Below are positions 17,070 to 25,796 of a stretch of DNA of 64,000 nt, piece by piece. The position numbers and the translations under genes were made by a program. The notes beneath the pieces are model-generated. The model was not told where the DNA came from and searched no databases. It worked only from the letters and a program-made list of their open reading frames with translations. Every line of letters starts with the position of its first letter. Position 1 is the first letter of the stretch. The stretch comes from an uncultured Dehalococcoidia bacterium (GTDB taxonomy: Bacteria; Chloroflexota; Dehalococcoidia; Lucifugimonadales; Lucifugimonadaceae). The stretch lies in NCBI GenBank assembly GCA_958295935.1, contig OY282385.1, positions 1,550,001-1,614,000 on the forward strand. Reading direction: 5' to 3'.

Positions 17070-18038
17070 TTATTCGCCCTCACGAGGATCATTGAGGCGT
17101 TTTGGCCTCATGAACAGCGAGTGGTCGACCTCCTGAAGGTCACCCCGCTCTTGCCCTTTTGCCTCTTCTTCCAAGGGCGCCCGTTCGCCCTCAGGGTGCG
17201 CGTCCTCATCGCGTACGAGTGTAGTGTCCGGCGCGGCGAGGCCGGCGGGCTGGGCCGGGCCGGCGCTTTGCACCGGCGGACTGGGCTCCCTATAGAGTTC
17301 CGAAGGCTGATGGGCCGCCGGTTCGTACCTTCCCTCCGCGGTAAGAGCCAGGCTGCCATCGTGAAAGCGATAGATGTCGTCCGCCAGGTCGAGGAGTGTC
17401 TGGTCGTGAGTCGTAGCGACTACGGTCATGCGTTCACTGTCCACCATCTTGCGGAAAAGCCCAAAGATGGCAGCCGCGTTTCCGGAGTCCAACTCCCCGG
17501 TCGGCTCGTCGGCCAGCAGCACGTCGGGCCGCATGGCAATGGCGCGAGCGATGGACACGCGCTGCTGCTCTCCGCCGGAGAGTTCATAAGGCCTGTGCCC
17601 GGCCCGGCGTTCCAGACCGACGATCCCCAACACCTCCCGAGCCCTTCTCATTCTCTCCCCGCTCCCCACGCCCGAGATGCGGAGCGGCAGTTCGACGTTC
17701 TCGTAAGCGGAGAGCAGAGGCAGCAGGGCAAAGGACTGGAACACGATACCGAGACGGCGGCGGCGAAGTTCATTCACGTCCCGCTCCCTGAAAGTCGCGA
17801 GGTCCCGGCCGTCGAACATCACCGCGCCTGAAGTGGGAGAGTCCAAGCCCGCCATCAGGTTCAACAGGGTCGTCTTGCCTGAGCCGGACCGCCCCACCAG
17901 GGTGATGAATCTTCCGCGCGAGATCTTGAGGTTCACGTCTCTCACCGCGTGCACACTCTGTGAACCGATACTGAAGACACGTGACACAGAGCGTGTCTCG
18001 ATGATGGGCGATGCCCCAGGGACATCGTTGTTTGACAA
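17070..18038 (-). CDS. ABC transporter ATP-binding protein (LolD/MacB type) with acidic C-terminal tail
   Basis: Walker A is VGRSGSGKTTLLN, the signature is LSGGEQQRVSIARA, Walker B is DVLLADEPTGELD, and the switch His is in TTHD. The MacB/LolD/FtsE-type subfamily pairs with FtsX-like permeases in lipoprotein or peptide export. The last 80 or so residues are a Pro/Ala/Glu-rich tail absent from most relatives. The start is TTG at 18038 with GGAG 10 nt upstream. It lies 4 nt after the other ATPase gene. No permease gene is adjacent on either side, so the membrane partner must be encoded elsewhere. Confidence 0.87.
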   Translation of the reverse strand: MSNNDVPGASPIIETRSVSRVFSIGSQSVHAVRDVNLKISRGRFITLVGRSGSGKTTLLNLMAGLDSPTSGAVMFDGRDLATFRERDVNELRRRRLGIVFQSFALLPLLSAYENVELPLRISGVGSGERMRRAREVLGIVGLERRAGHRPYELSGGEQQRVSIARAIAMRPDVLLADEPTGELDSGNAAAIFGLFRKMVDSERMTVVATTHDQTLLDLADDIYRFHDGSLALTAEGRYEPAAHQPSELYREPSPPVQSAGPAQPAGLAAPDTTLVRDEDAHPEGERAPLEEEAKGQERGDLQEVDHSLFMRPKRLNDPREGE

Positions 18039-18042
18039 CCGC

Positions 18043-18921
18043 TCAGTCTCCGGATTCCAGCGTAACCTTGCCGCCCTGAACAGATGCCCTCACGCGCCTG
18101 CTCACGTCCAATTGATCGAGCATGTCACGGGGTATCTGAACCGAGCCGCCAGAGTCGACTATGAGGTACTCACGAGTACCCTGTGCATCACCGCCGATCT
18201 GCTTGTTGAATGACACCTCTCGGACGGTCTCCGTACTTGTCTTGCCGTCGCGAATGGCTATCGCCCTGCCCACGCTGGTGGCGATCGCGGGATCGTGGGT
18301 CACTATCACAATGGTCGTCCCCAGCTCCTGGTTCAGTTCATTGAGCAACTCCAGGGCCTCGGCCCCGGTCTCGTTGTCGAGTTCGCCGGTAGGTTCGTCG
18401 GCCAGAAGAAGAGGCGGTCTGTTTGCCAAGGCCACTGCTATGGCCACGCGCTGTTGTTCACCGCCCGAAAGCTGGGCCGGACGGTGCCCTGAGCGGTGTG
18501 ACAGGCCCACCATCTCCAGCAGCCTTGGCGCCCACTCACTGCGCTCGTAATCAGGAGCGCCCGCCAGAAGCATCGGCAGTTCGACGTTCTCCAGGGCAGT
18601 AAGGTATGGAAACAGGTTTCGGGAGGTCTCTTGCCAGACGAAACCCACCCCCCGGCGCCTGTATTCAACCACCTCCTTACCGCTCATCTGGAGCAGATCG
18701 TACTCTCCCACAGTCACTCTTCCCGCAGAGGGTGCATCGTATCCCGCGAGGATATTCAGCAGGGTGGACTTCCCGCTCCCGGAGGCCCCCACGATGGCAA
18801 TGATCTCACCGGATTCAACCGCCAGTTCGAGGCCGCGCAGAGCCACGACCTCAAGATCCGCAACCTTGTAGATCTTGTAAAGGCCCCTACAGGATATGTA
18901 AGTGTCGCCGTGCTGCCTCAT
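18043..18921 (-). CDS. ABC transporter ATP-binding protein with C-terminal AbrB-like domain
   Basis: The ATPase core has VGASGSGKSTLLN, LSGGEQQRVAIAVAL, LLLADEPTGELD and VTHD, again of the MacB/LolD type. About 43 residues at the C-terminus (roughly 250-292) read SGGSVQIPRDMLDQLDVS then RVRASVQGGKVTLE. This is the pattern of an AbrB/SpoVT swapped-hairpin domain, normally a DNA-binding or dimerisation module. The fusion could dimerise or regulate the ATPase. ATG at 18921 is used; a GTG six codons upstream is the alternative, and neither has a good ribosome site. Two adjacent non-identical ATPases suggest a heterodimeric exporter. Confidence 0.82.
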   Translation of the reverse strand: MRQHGDTYISCRGLYKIYKVADLEVVALRGLELAVESGEIIAIVGASGSGKSTLLNILAGYDAPSAGRVTVGEYDLLQMSGKEVVEYRRRGVGFVWQETSRNLFPYLTALENVELPMLLAGAPDYERSEWAPRLLEMVGLSHRSGHRPAQLSGGEQQRVAIAVALANRPPLLLADEPTGELDNETGAEALELLNELNQELGTTIVIVTHDPAIATSVGRAIAIRDGKTSTETVREVSFNKQIGGDAQGTREYLIVDSGGSVQIPRDMLDQLDVSRRVRASVQGGKVTLESGD

Positions 18922-18939
18922 CGCCTTGGTAGTGTGCAC

Positions 18940-19384
18940 CTCATGCTAGTCAGGCCATGTGATTCTATCGCGGCCGCCGCCGCCGAGACGCGAGCTAGCC
19001 CCCTATTGTTCAGCTGGAACGTGTTGACGGGAACGACCGCGCACCAGTACGAATACACCATGTGGTAAACCAACAGGAAATTGCAGGCCCAAAGCGCGAT
19101 TGTCAGCCGACCAAGGGCGTCATCGTCCTATACGGAGTACCCAAATACGCGCCAAGTGCAGCGGATCTATTCACCTCGCGACATGGCCGAGCGAGCGAAT
19201 CCCGGCAGCCTGACGATAACCGGAATCTGCACACCGCGGACGCAGACTCCCCCGACCAGCCGCGCCGTGTGACGATCCTGGGATCCTGATCCGCATGGCT
19301 TGAAAGTTGTGTCCAAAGACGCCCTTTTCCGACATACTATTCCCCGAACACTCGCAGACCACTTCACAAAACCTGCCCTTTGGC
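18940..19384. other. Intergenic stretch, nothing recognised
   Basis: About 440 bases between divergent units. Only short, low-quality frames occur, with no ribosome sites and no homology I recognise. It should hold the promoters of both the ABC pair and the sulfatase operon, but no clear -35/-10 pair stands out. Confidence 0.5.
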
Positions 19385-19960
19385 ATGCCGCCTCGTACCT
19401 TGCAAGAAAACCCTACCGACCTGCGCCGATTGCGCTTCAACGAGAACGTGAGGTCGCCCAACCTCGTGTACCTCGGTTCGGGCGGCCTGCTGGGACTGAT
19501 GGCCGGGGCTCTGACCGCCCTGCCCATCGCTGGAGCCGTGGATGGCGCGCAGGCGTTGAGCGTATATGCCGCGCTGGGAACAGCCAGCTTGATCACCGCC
19601 TTTGTGATGCTGAACTTCCTTGCGCTCATGACCACGGTCAGCGAAGGCGGGTTGGAGTTTCGCCTTGGCCTGTTTGCGCGGCGCTTCTCATGGAACCAGA
19701 TCAAGAGAGCTGAGACCAAGCGATACCAGTGGACGGCCTTTCTTGGATGGGGAGTGCGGGTAGCTCCCGGCGGACGCCGCGCCTGGAGCCTGCCGGGTGT
19801 GTCGGGAGGCGTCGAAGTACAGATAGTCAATGCCCGCGGCGCAGAACTCAGCTACTTCATCTCCTCTGCGCGCGGCCAAGAGTTGGCCGCGGTCTTGCAG
19901 CGGGGCATCGAGGAATACCGCGCCGGGCCGCGCGCAGCGACCCACGGAGAAACTTCATGA
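19385..19960 (+). CDS. Hypothetical membrane protein with two N-terminal transmembrane segments
   Basis: Not assigned to a named family. After a charged N-terminus (about 1-30) there are two hydrophobic segments, LGSGGLLGLMAGALTALPIAG and YAALGTASLITAFVMLNFLAL. A soluble beta-rich part follows (FRLGLFARRFSWNQIKRAE, WGVRVAPGGRRAW, VEVQIVNARG), resembling small bacterial PH-like domains. The start is uncertain: ATG at 19385 is preferred, with a GTG at 19307 possible. The stop overlaps the sulfatase start (ATGA), so the two are co-translated. This suggests a role near the sulfatase system at the membrane. Confidence 0.65.
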   Translation: MPPRTLQENPTDLRRLRFNENVRSPNLVYLGSGGLLGLMAGALTALPIAGAVDGAQALSVYAALGTASLITAFVMLNFLALMTTVSEGGLEFRLGLFARRFSWNQIKRAETKRYQWTAFLGWGVRVAPGGRRAWSLPGVSGGVEVQIVNARGAELSYFISSARGQELAAVLQRGIEEYRAGPRAATHGETS

Positions 19961-21435
19961 GCAAGCCAAACGTCGTTTTCCTCTTTCCAGACCAGATGCG
20001 GGCCGATTTTCTGAGTTGCTACGGCGCAGAATTCCTATCCACGCCGCATATCGACTCCCTCGCCGGACGCGGCGCGCGCTACCCCAACGCATTCTCAGCC
20101 TCCCCGGTGTGCGTACCCGCTCGTACCGCCCTGCTAACCGGCATGAACGCCATCCGCAACGGTGTTGCCAACAACCTCGGCAACCTGCGCCCCGACTACA
20201 GGGACGCCGGCATTCGGACCTGGCCGGAACTGCTGGCCGAGAGCGGCTACTACACCGCCGCCATCGGAAAGATGCACTTCTACCCATGGGACGACCGGCG
20301 CGGGTTTCAGTACCGGGTAGCCGCAGAGGACAAGCGCTGGTTGCAAGTCCGGGATGACTACTACCACTTTCTGAAGGCGAAGGGTTTGCGGAAATATCAC
20401 GGCAACGAGCACGACGGCTACCACGAGGGCAAGGGAGCCGTTGTGAGCCGCACTCCGTGGGAATACTCCTGGGACCGCTTCGTAGGAATGGAAGCGACGC
20501 GCTTCATACGCCAGTACGGCGGCGATGGCCCGTTCGCCATGATGGTCGGGTTTCCAGGACCGCACTGTCCCTACGACCCCGCTGAAGAATTCCTCCAAGA
20601 GGTGGACGAGTCGAAGCTGCCCGAGGCGGTCCCGGCCGTCGAAGCCGACACGGCGCGGCTGCGGAAAGCAAACGTAGAGGGAAACCGACGGCCCTGGAAC
20701 GGCGTCGACTATGCCGCCTTCCCCGCAAAAGCCAAGATGCGCATACGCAAGCACTACGCGGCCTTGGTAAAGCAGATCGACCACGAAGTGGGAGAAATCA
20801 TCGAGGCCCTAAAGTCGATCGACCAGTACGAGAACACCGTGATAATCCTGTCCTCCGACCACGGAGACTACCTTGGCGATCACGACTTCATAGGCAAAGC
20901 CTCCTTCTACGAAGCCGCGATCCGAGTGCCCATGATCGTCCGAATCCCGTGGGCCAAGGGTGCGGCAGTCGTGGATGACATGGTCGAACTGCGAGACGTC
21001 ATGGCAACCATGCTGGGTTTCGCAGGCGTGGAATTGCCCGCCTACGCGGACGCACGGCCCATGCCCGGTTTGGGCCTACCCGGGGGCAGAGGACGAGAGC
21101 GCATCTTCGGAATGCTGGCCGACGGCTGGATGAACTTCGATGGCCGATTCAAACTACACAAATACGCCACCGGAGACGAGATGCTGTACGACCTGGAAAA
21201 CGACCCCCATGAACAGCGAAACCTGGCAGGCGACCCAACCCACGCCGAGACACTCCGACGGCTCGACGCAGAACTCTCCAGCGAGGTGATGCTCTCAATG
21301 GCCCAATCGATGCATGACCGGCTCGCTCACTCGGGCGACATGTCACAGGACCCGGCTTTCGGCAAAGAGGGCTGGTCGAGGCCCTGGCCCCATCCGATTC
21401 TCGATGCCGACGACTCGGTAACGCCGCGAGGGTGA
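19957..21435 (+). CDS. Sulfatase (formylglycine-dependent, CxPAR type)
   Basis: A 492-residue alkaline-phosphatase-superfamily sulfatase. FLFPDQMRADF gives early metal ligands. SPVCVPARTALLTG contains the modification motif C52-V-P-A-R56, in which Cys is oxidised to formylglycine; Ala replaces the common Ser. Later LSSDHGDYLGDHDF supplies further metal and catalytic residues. There is no signal peptide, so it probably acts in the cytosol on small or imported sulfate esters. The ATG at 19957 overlaps the previous stop. The next gene encodes the matching maturase, 10 nt downstream, making a self-contained sulfatase module. Confidence 0.92.
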   Translation: MSKPNVVFLFPDQMRADFLSCYGAEFLSTPHIDSLAGRGARYPNAFSASPVCVPARTALLTGMNAIRNGVANNLGNLRPDYRDAGIRTWPELLAESGYYTAAIGKMHFYPWDDRRGFQYRVAAEDKRWLQVRDDYYHFLKAKGLRKYHGNEHDGYHEGKGAVVSRTPWEYSWDRFVGMEATRFIRQYGGDGPFAMMVGFPGPHCPYDPAEEFLQEVDESKLPEAVPAVEADTARLRKANVEGNRRPWNGVDYAAFPAKAKMRIRKHYAALVKQIDHEVGEIIEALKSIDQYENTVIILSSDHGDYLGDHDFIGKASFYEAAIRVPMIVRIPWAKGAAVVDDMVELRDVMATMLGFAGVELPAYADARPMPGLGLPGGRGRERIFGMLADGWMNFDGRFKLHKYATGDEMLYDLENDPHEQRNLAGDPTHAETLRRLDAELSSEVMLSMAQSMHDRLAHSGDMSQDPAFGKEGWSRPWPHPILDADDSVTPRG

Positions 21436-21445
21436 TGGAGGCCCC

Positions 21446-22402
21446 ATGAGCCCCGCTTCCCCCAGCGCATGCTGCACGCCGCCTTCCTCGACGAGGCGGC
21501 CAACCCCCCGCAAGAGGACCGTTCGAGACACGCGCCGACGACCCTCTCTAGAGGGTATGGAGAAATTGGCAGGCGGCGAATTTTTGATGGGATCAGAGGA
21601 CCGCGACGCCTTTCCAGCAGACGGCGAGGACCCGGTGCGCAGCGTCACGGTCAACCCGTTCTACATCGACCAGGCCCACGTTACGAACGAGCAGTTCGCC
21701 GAATTCATACGGTCCACGAGGTACCGCACCGAAGCCGAGCGGTTCGGCTGGTCCTTCGTGTTCTATCAGTTCGTACCGCCGGTTATAGCACGCCGGGTGC
21801 AGCAGGCCGTGAAAGGCGCCGAGTGGTGGTGGCCAGTGAAAGGCGCCCAGTGGAACCGCCCAAACGGGCCCGGCTCCAACCTGAAGGGGCGGCGCGACCA
21901 CCCCGTAGCGCACGTTTCATGGAACGACGCCAACGAGTACGCAGCTTGGGCAGGCAAGCGCTTGCCCACCGAGGCGGAATGGGAGTACGCGGCGCGAGGA
22001 GGGCTGGAACAGGCCAGGTTCCCCTGGGGCGATGAACTGACCCCCGACGGAGAGCACCGGTGCAACATATGGCAGGGCGAATTTCCTGAAAAGAACACGC
22101 TGGAGGACGGCTACCATGGCACCGCCCCGGCGCGCGCCTTCAAGCCCAACGGGTTCGGCCTGCACAACGTGGCCGGAAACGTCTGGGAATGGTGCTCCGA
22201 CTGGTTCAACCCGGTCTTTCACAGAACCGGGCCGTCACTCAACCCCGAAGGCCCGCCCAACGGCCAGGCGAGAGTGATTCGGGGCGGCTCTTACCTTTGC
22301 CACGTCTCCTACTGCAACCGCTACCGCGTCGCCGCAAGAAGCTCCAACACCCCCGACTCAACCACCGGCAACCTGGGCTTTCGCTGCGCGGCAGACGCGT
22401 AA
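21446..22402 (+). CDS. Formylglycine-generating enzyme (sulfatase-modifying factor)
   Basis: A 318-residue FGE-sulfatase domain protein. It has the N-terminal GGEFLMGSEDRDAFPADGE, the LPTEAEWEYAARGG block, GNVWEWCSDWF, and the active-site segment GGSYLCHVSYCNRYR with Cys285 and Cys290. These two residues are the copper-binding pair that marks true FGEs, as opposed to the many FGE-fold relatives that lack them. NTPDSTTGNLGFR closes the domain. It oxidises the sulfatase Cys to formylglycine with O2. GGAGG lies 5 nt before ATG 21446. It is encoded directly after its probable substrate. Confidence 0.93.
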   Translation: MSPASPSACCTPPSSTRRPTPRKRTVRDTRRRPSLEGMEKLAGGEFLMGSEDRDAFPADGEDPVRSVTVNPFYIDQAHVTNEQFAEFIRSTRYRTEAERFGWSFVFYQFVPPVIARRVQQAVKGAEWWWPVKGAQWNRPNGPGSNLKGRRDHPVAHVSWNDANEYAAWAGKRLPTEAEWEYAARGGLEQARFPWGDELTPDGEHRCNIWQGEFPEKNTLEDGYHGTAPARAFKPNGFGLHNVAGNVWEWCSDWFNPVFHRTGPSLNPEGPPNGQARVIRGGSYLCHVSYCNRYRVAARSSNTPDSTTGNLGFRCAADA

Positions 22403-22467
22403 GACCATACCCGCGGGTGCGCCGGATCCGGGCAGGGCGCAAGGGATGAAGACAATCGGAGGAATAC

Positions 22468-24162
22468 TTGAAAGTCATTCATGATTTGGAAACACCCATG
22501 CGCGACGCTACCATCCTGCGGGCCGACGCATATCTGCCAGAAGGACCAGGCCCCTTCCCAACCCTGCTTCGTCGCACGCCATACGACAAGATGAGCGAGT
22601 CCGCCTCACGGCACGCTGAGCGTTTCGCCCAGCGGGGATATGCCGTCGTCGTACAGGACGTACGCGGCCGGCACGCCTCCAACGGTGAACTCAAAATGGG
22701 CTTCTTCAGCCCGGACGTGAACGACGCAGAAGACGGCTACGACACAGTGGAATGGACCGCCGAGCAAGCCTGGTCGAACGGGCGCGTCGGGACCTGGGGC
22801 AGCTCTTACGACGGCTGGACACAGTGGGCAATGGCCCACACCCGGCCGCCGCACTTGGTCGCCATGGTCCCCGGCATGATCGCCGCAAATCTCTTGGATC
22901 GGGAACTGTCCGGCGTACTGCGACTCGGCAGGGTTCTCACCTGGTGCGTGACGAACCTCAGCGTCGACACACGGCGACGGTTTGGCATGAGCGGCGCACT
23001 GGATCGAGATGAAGCGGCCAGGCAGTTCGTGGAGAAGGACCGATCAAAGTGGCTTTGGTACCTGCCGCTCGCCGAAATACCTGAGGAAGCGCTCGGCGGC
23101 ACCGCCCAGCTATGGCGCGCATGGCTCGCAGACCACGCCAGCGACCACTTCGGCTTTCAGCGCACCCATCACCACACCAACGTACCTGCCCTCTCCATCA
23201 CTGGATGGTACGACCAGCAGATCGGGACTATAAAGCACTTCACCGGTATGTCCGCCAATGGCATGACCCAGTTCGCGCGCGAAAACCAGAAGCTCATCAT
23301 TGGGCCATGGACCCACGGCTACGACCTGAACGATACGGTCGGCGAGGTGGACTTCGGCCCCGAAGCCAACGCAGACTACGTGAGCATTTGCTCGGAATGG
23401 TTCGACCTGTGGCTAAAGGGTGAGACCCGCGGCGCAGCGAGCAAGTGGCCGCCAGTCCAACTCTTCGTCATGGGCGAAAACCGATGGCGGGCCGAACAGG
23501 AGTGGCCACTCGCCCGCACCAGGTACGTGGACTACTACCTGCGAGGCCGCGGGCAGGCCAACACCCCGGCCGGAGACGGACGGTTATCCGTCGATCCCCC
23601 AAACTCCGACGAACAGGCGGACACCTACCTGTACGACCCCAGAAACCCGCTGATGACGCTTTACTCGCCGGTCGGCCAGCAGGAGCCATACGACCAGCGC
23701 GCCCTCGATGGTCGAAGGGACGTGTTGGTGTACCAGACCCCGCCGCTGGAACGGCCCCTGGAGGCCACCGGCCCCATTGCCGTAACGCTCTTCGCATCCT
23801 CCTCAGCCCTGGATACCGACTGGGTTATCAAACTGCATGACGTTTGGCCCAGCGGGTTTACTCAAGAACTCTCCCACGGCATCCTGAGGGCGCGCTACCG
23901 AAACGGCTGCGACGCCCCCGCCATGCTGAAACCGGGCGAGGTGTACGAATTCACCATCGAGGTGAATCCCACCAGCAACCTGTTCAGACCAGGTCACCGG
24001 ATCCGCCTGGACGTGACAAGCTCTGACTTCCCTAACTTCGACCGCAACCACAACACCGGCGGAAGCGACTACTTCGAGTCAGAACTTCGCTCCGCAAGAC
24101 AGACCGTCTACCACGACTCCGCGCACCCGTCGCGCATCACCTTGCCGATTATTCCGCGTTAG
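22468..24162 (+). CDS. CocE/NonD family alpha/beta hydrolase (X-Pro dipeptidyl-peptidase S15 type)
   Basis: A 564-residue protein of CocE architecture. The N-terminal hydrolase has the nucleophile elbow GSSYDG (Ser113), the upstream YAVVVQDVRGRHAS is typical, a helical cap lies around 160-260, and WTHGYD may supply the catalytic His. A C-terminal jelly-roll follows (LFASSSALDTDWVIKL, VTSSDFPNFDRN). The family cleaves esters, amides or acyl-amino acids; the substrate here is unknown. The start is TTG at 22468 with GGAGGA 4 nt upstream. It follows the sulfatase/FGE pair by 65 nt on the same strand. Confidence 0.88.
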   Translation: MKVIHDLETPMRDATILRADAYLPEGPGPFPTLLRRTPYDKMSESASRHAERFAQRGYAVVVQDVRGRHASNGELKMGFFSPDVNDAEDGYDTVEWTAEQAWSNGRVGTWGSSYDGWTQWAMAHTRPPHLVAMVPGMIAANLLDRELSGVLRLGRVLTWCVTNLSVDTRRRFGMSGALDRDEAARQFVEKDRSKWLWYLPLAEIPEEALGGTAQLWRAWLADHASDHFGFQRTHHHTNVPALSITGWYDQQIGTIKHFTGMSANGMTQFARENQKLIIGPWTHGYDLNDTVGEVDFGPEANADYVSICSEWFDLWLKGETRGAASKWPPVQLFVMGENRWRAEQEWPLARTRYVDYYLRGRGQANTPAGDGRLSVDPPNSDEQADTYLYDPRNPLMTLYSPVGQQEPYDQRALDGRRDVLVYQTPPLERPLEATGPIAVTLFASSSALDTDWVIKLHDVWPSGFTQELSHGILRARYRNGCDAPAMLKPGEVYEFTIEVNPTSNLFRPGHRIRLDVTSSDFPNFDRNHNTGGSDYFESELRSARQTVYHDSAHPSRITLPIIPR

Positions 24163-24290
24163 GGAAGCAGGCAGAGGGACAAGGGCCACAAAAACAATCC
24201 GACCAGCCGAGGATCGACTTTGCCCGCGCAAAACAGAATGACTCAAGTCTGAAACAGACGCCCAGACCGCCGGTAGCGGAAGAGAGGAGC

Positions 24291-25796
24291 CTACCCCGCG
24301 GCCGCGTACTCGGCGTTCTGCTCGAAGGGGTACAAAGGTCGGCGGCGGCGGCGATAGGTGAAGGTCGAGAGGTCCGCGGTGGTGACGCCGGGCGTGTTCA
24401 CCAGAATGACGCGCGAGGCTATAGGCTCGTACGCAGGCCGTGGGGACACCACGCCTTTGGCAACCACGATGCGGTACCGCTCGGGGCGCAGCCCCAAGGA
24501 ATACATCTGCTCACGAGAGGTGTTCCCGTCCCGGCGGCTGGTAAGCACGAGAGTATGGGCATCCGCTGTTTCCAGCACCGCGGTCGTTCCGGAGTCGAAG
24601 AAGCGGTAACCGCCGTGCGTGGGCCCCGTGTCCTCGTATTTACCGTCCGACAAACGCGTAACCCGTGCCCGCACCCGCACCGGATCGCCGTGCATCGCGT
24701 CAGTCTTGGCCCCCGCGAGAATATCCACCTCGCCCCCCACACCCGCTTCCGTACATGCTCGCACCGCATCAGGGTCATAAAGAGTCTGCAACAGGTTTCG
24801 TACGCCCATTCGCTGAGCCTCGGCCAATATGAACGTGGAATCTGCCGAGGAACCCCCTCCGATGTTATCCCCAACGTCCATGAGGACCACCGGCCCGTCA
24901 GAAGGGTGCGCGGCCAAGTGTCTTTCGGCCATCTCCAGGGCCTCCCTAACCCCCGGCACGTGCACGTTCATCTCGGCTCTGCGATGCCAAGCCCGCTGCG
25001 CCATCCAACGGGACCGAGCGCGGGCCAAGCCGAGGTCGCCGTCCGCAATGGCCAGAAACGACATGCCCATCTCCTCGACGTCAGCGTATGGGTATCCCTC
25101 CGCGACGGAAGTCGAGACCATCCCCGGCTCCGCCTGCGCATGCAGAGAGTCACCGACCAGCGACTTCATGGGCTCTTCACCGGTGAACTGCTTGACGATG
25201 TTGACCACCATAGGCGGCATTTCGAGCCACTGGATCGGGCGAAGCTCTCCCCGCGCGGTGCGAAAGACGATCTCCGCACACTCGAACGCGCGCTCGCGGG
25301 CGTCGAGGTGAGGATTCGTCCGGTAGATGGTGACCGCGGTCGTGTAGCTAACCATCTTCTGCGAGATGTTCCCGTGCATGTCCAAAGCCATCCCCACCGG
25401 CACGTCGGGCCCAACGACTTCACGCACCCGCCTCGCCACCTCCCCGTCAACGTCCGGAAACTCCTCGGAAACCGCCGCCCCGTGGTTAGCGAGAAGCACG
25501 CCGTCCCAAGGGCCGTTATCACTCAACAGATCGATCATCTCGCCGGCTATACGGTCGAAGGCCCCTTTCGTAATAGTGCCTATGGGACCGGTGCGGGCGT
25601 GTATCAGCGGCACCCCCTGGAATCCCAACTCCCGAGCCGCTTGGAGGAAGCCCGCGGCAGTCGCTTCAGAATCTCCAAAGACCTCGGCGATCTCTCCGCC
25701 TCTGAGGATGCCCTCCGCCCCGAAGCTGGCGTAGTCGGCCTTCACAGGGGAAAAGGTATTCGTCTCGTGCGATATTCCAAGTATGGCGAATCTCAT
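24291..25796 (-). CDS. M81 family metallopeptidase (MlrC-like)
   Basis: A 501-residue protein with two MlrC domains. The N-terminal part (FAILGISHETNTFSP, LLANHGAAV, ALDMHGNIS) and the C-terminal part (VVLMDVGDNIGGGSSADS) carry the metal-binding D-x-H-x-N and DVxDNxGGG motifs. MlrC from sphingomonads opens linearised microcystin, but most relatives act on unknown small peptides or amides. The ATG at 25796 overlaps the stop of the dipeptidase gene (ATGA) and has GGGAGGG just upstream, so the two are a coupled pair for peptide or amide breakdown. Confidence 0.88.
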   Translation of the reverse strand: MRFAILGISHETNTFSPVKADYASFGAEGILRGGEIAEVFGDSEATAAGFLQAARELGFQGVPLIHARTGPIGTITKGAFDRIAGEMIDLLSDNGPWDGVLLANHGAAVSEEFPDVDGEVARRVREVVGPDVPVGMALDMHGNISQKMVSYTTAVTIYRTNPHLDARERAFECAEIVFRTARGELRPIQWLEMPPMVVNIVKQFTGEEPMKSLVGDSLHAQAEPGMVSTSVAEGYPYADVEEMGMSFLAIADGDLGLARARSRWMAQRAWHRRAEMNVHVPGVREALEMAERHLAAHPSDGPVVLMDVGDNIGGGSSADSTFILAEAQRMGVRNLLQTLYDPDAVRACTEAGVGGEVDILAGAKTDAMHGDPVRVRARVTRLSDGKYEDTGPTHGGYRFFDSGTTAVLETADAHTLVLTSRRDGNTSREQMYSLGLRPERYRIVVAKGVVSPRPAYEPIASRVILVNTPGVTTADLSTFTYRRRRRPLYPFEQNAEYAAAG

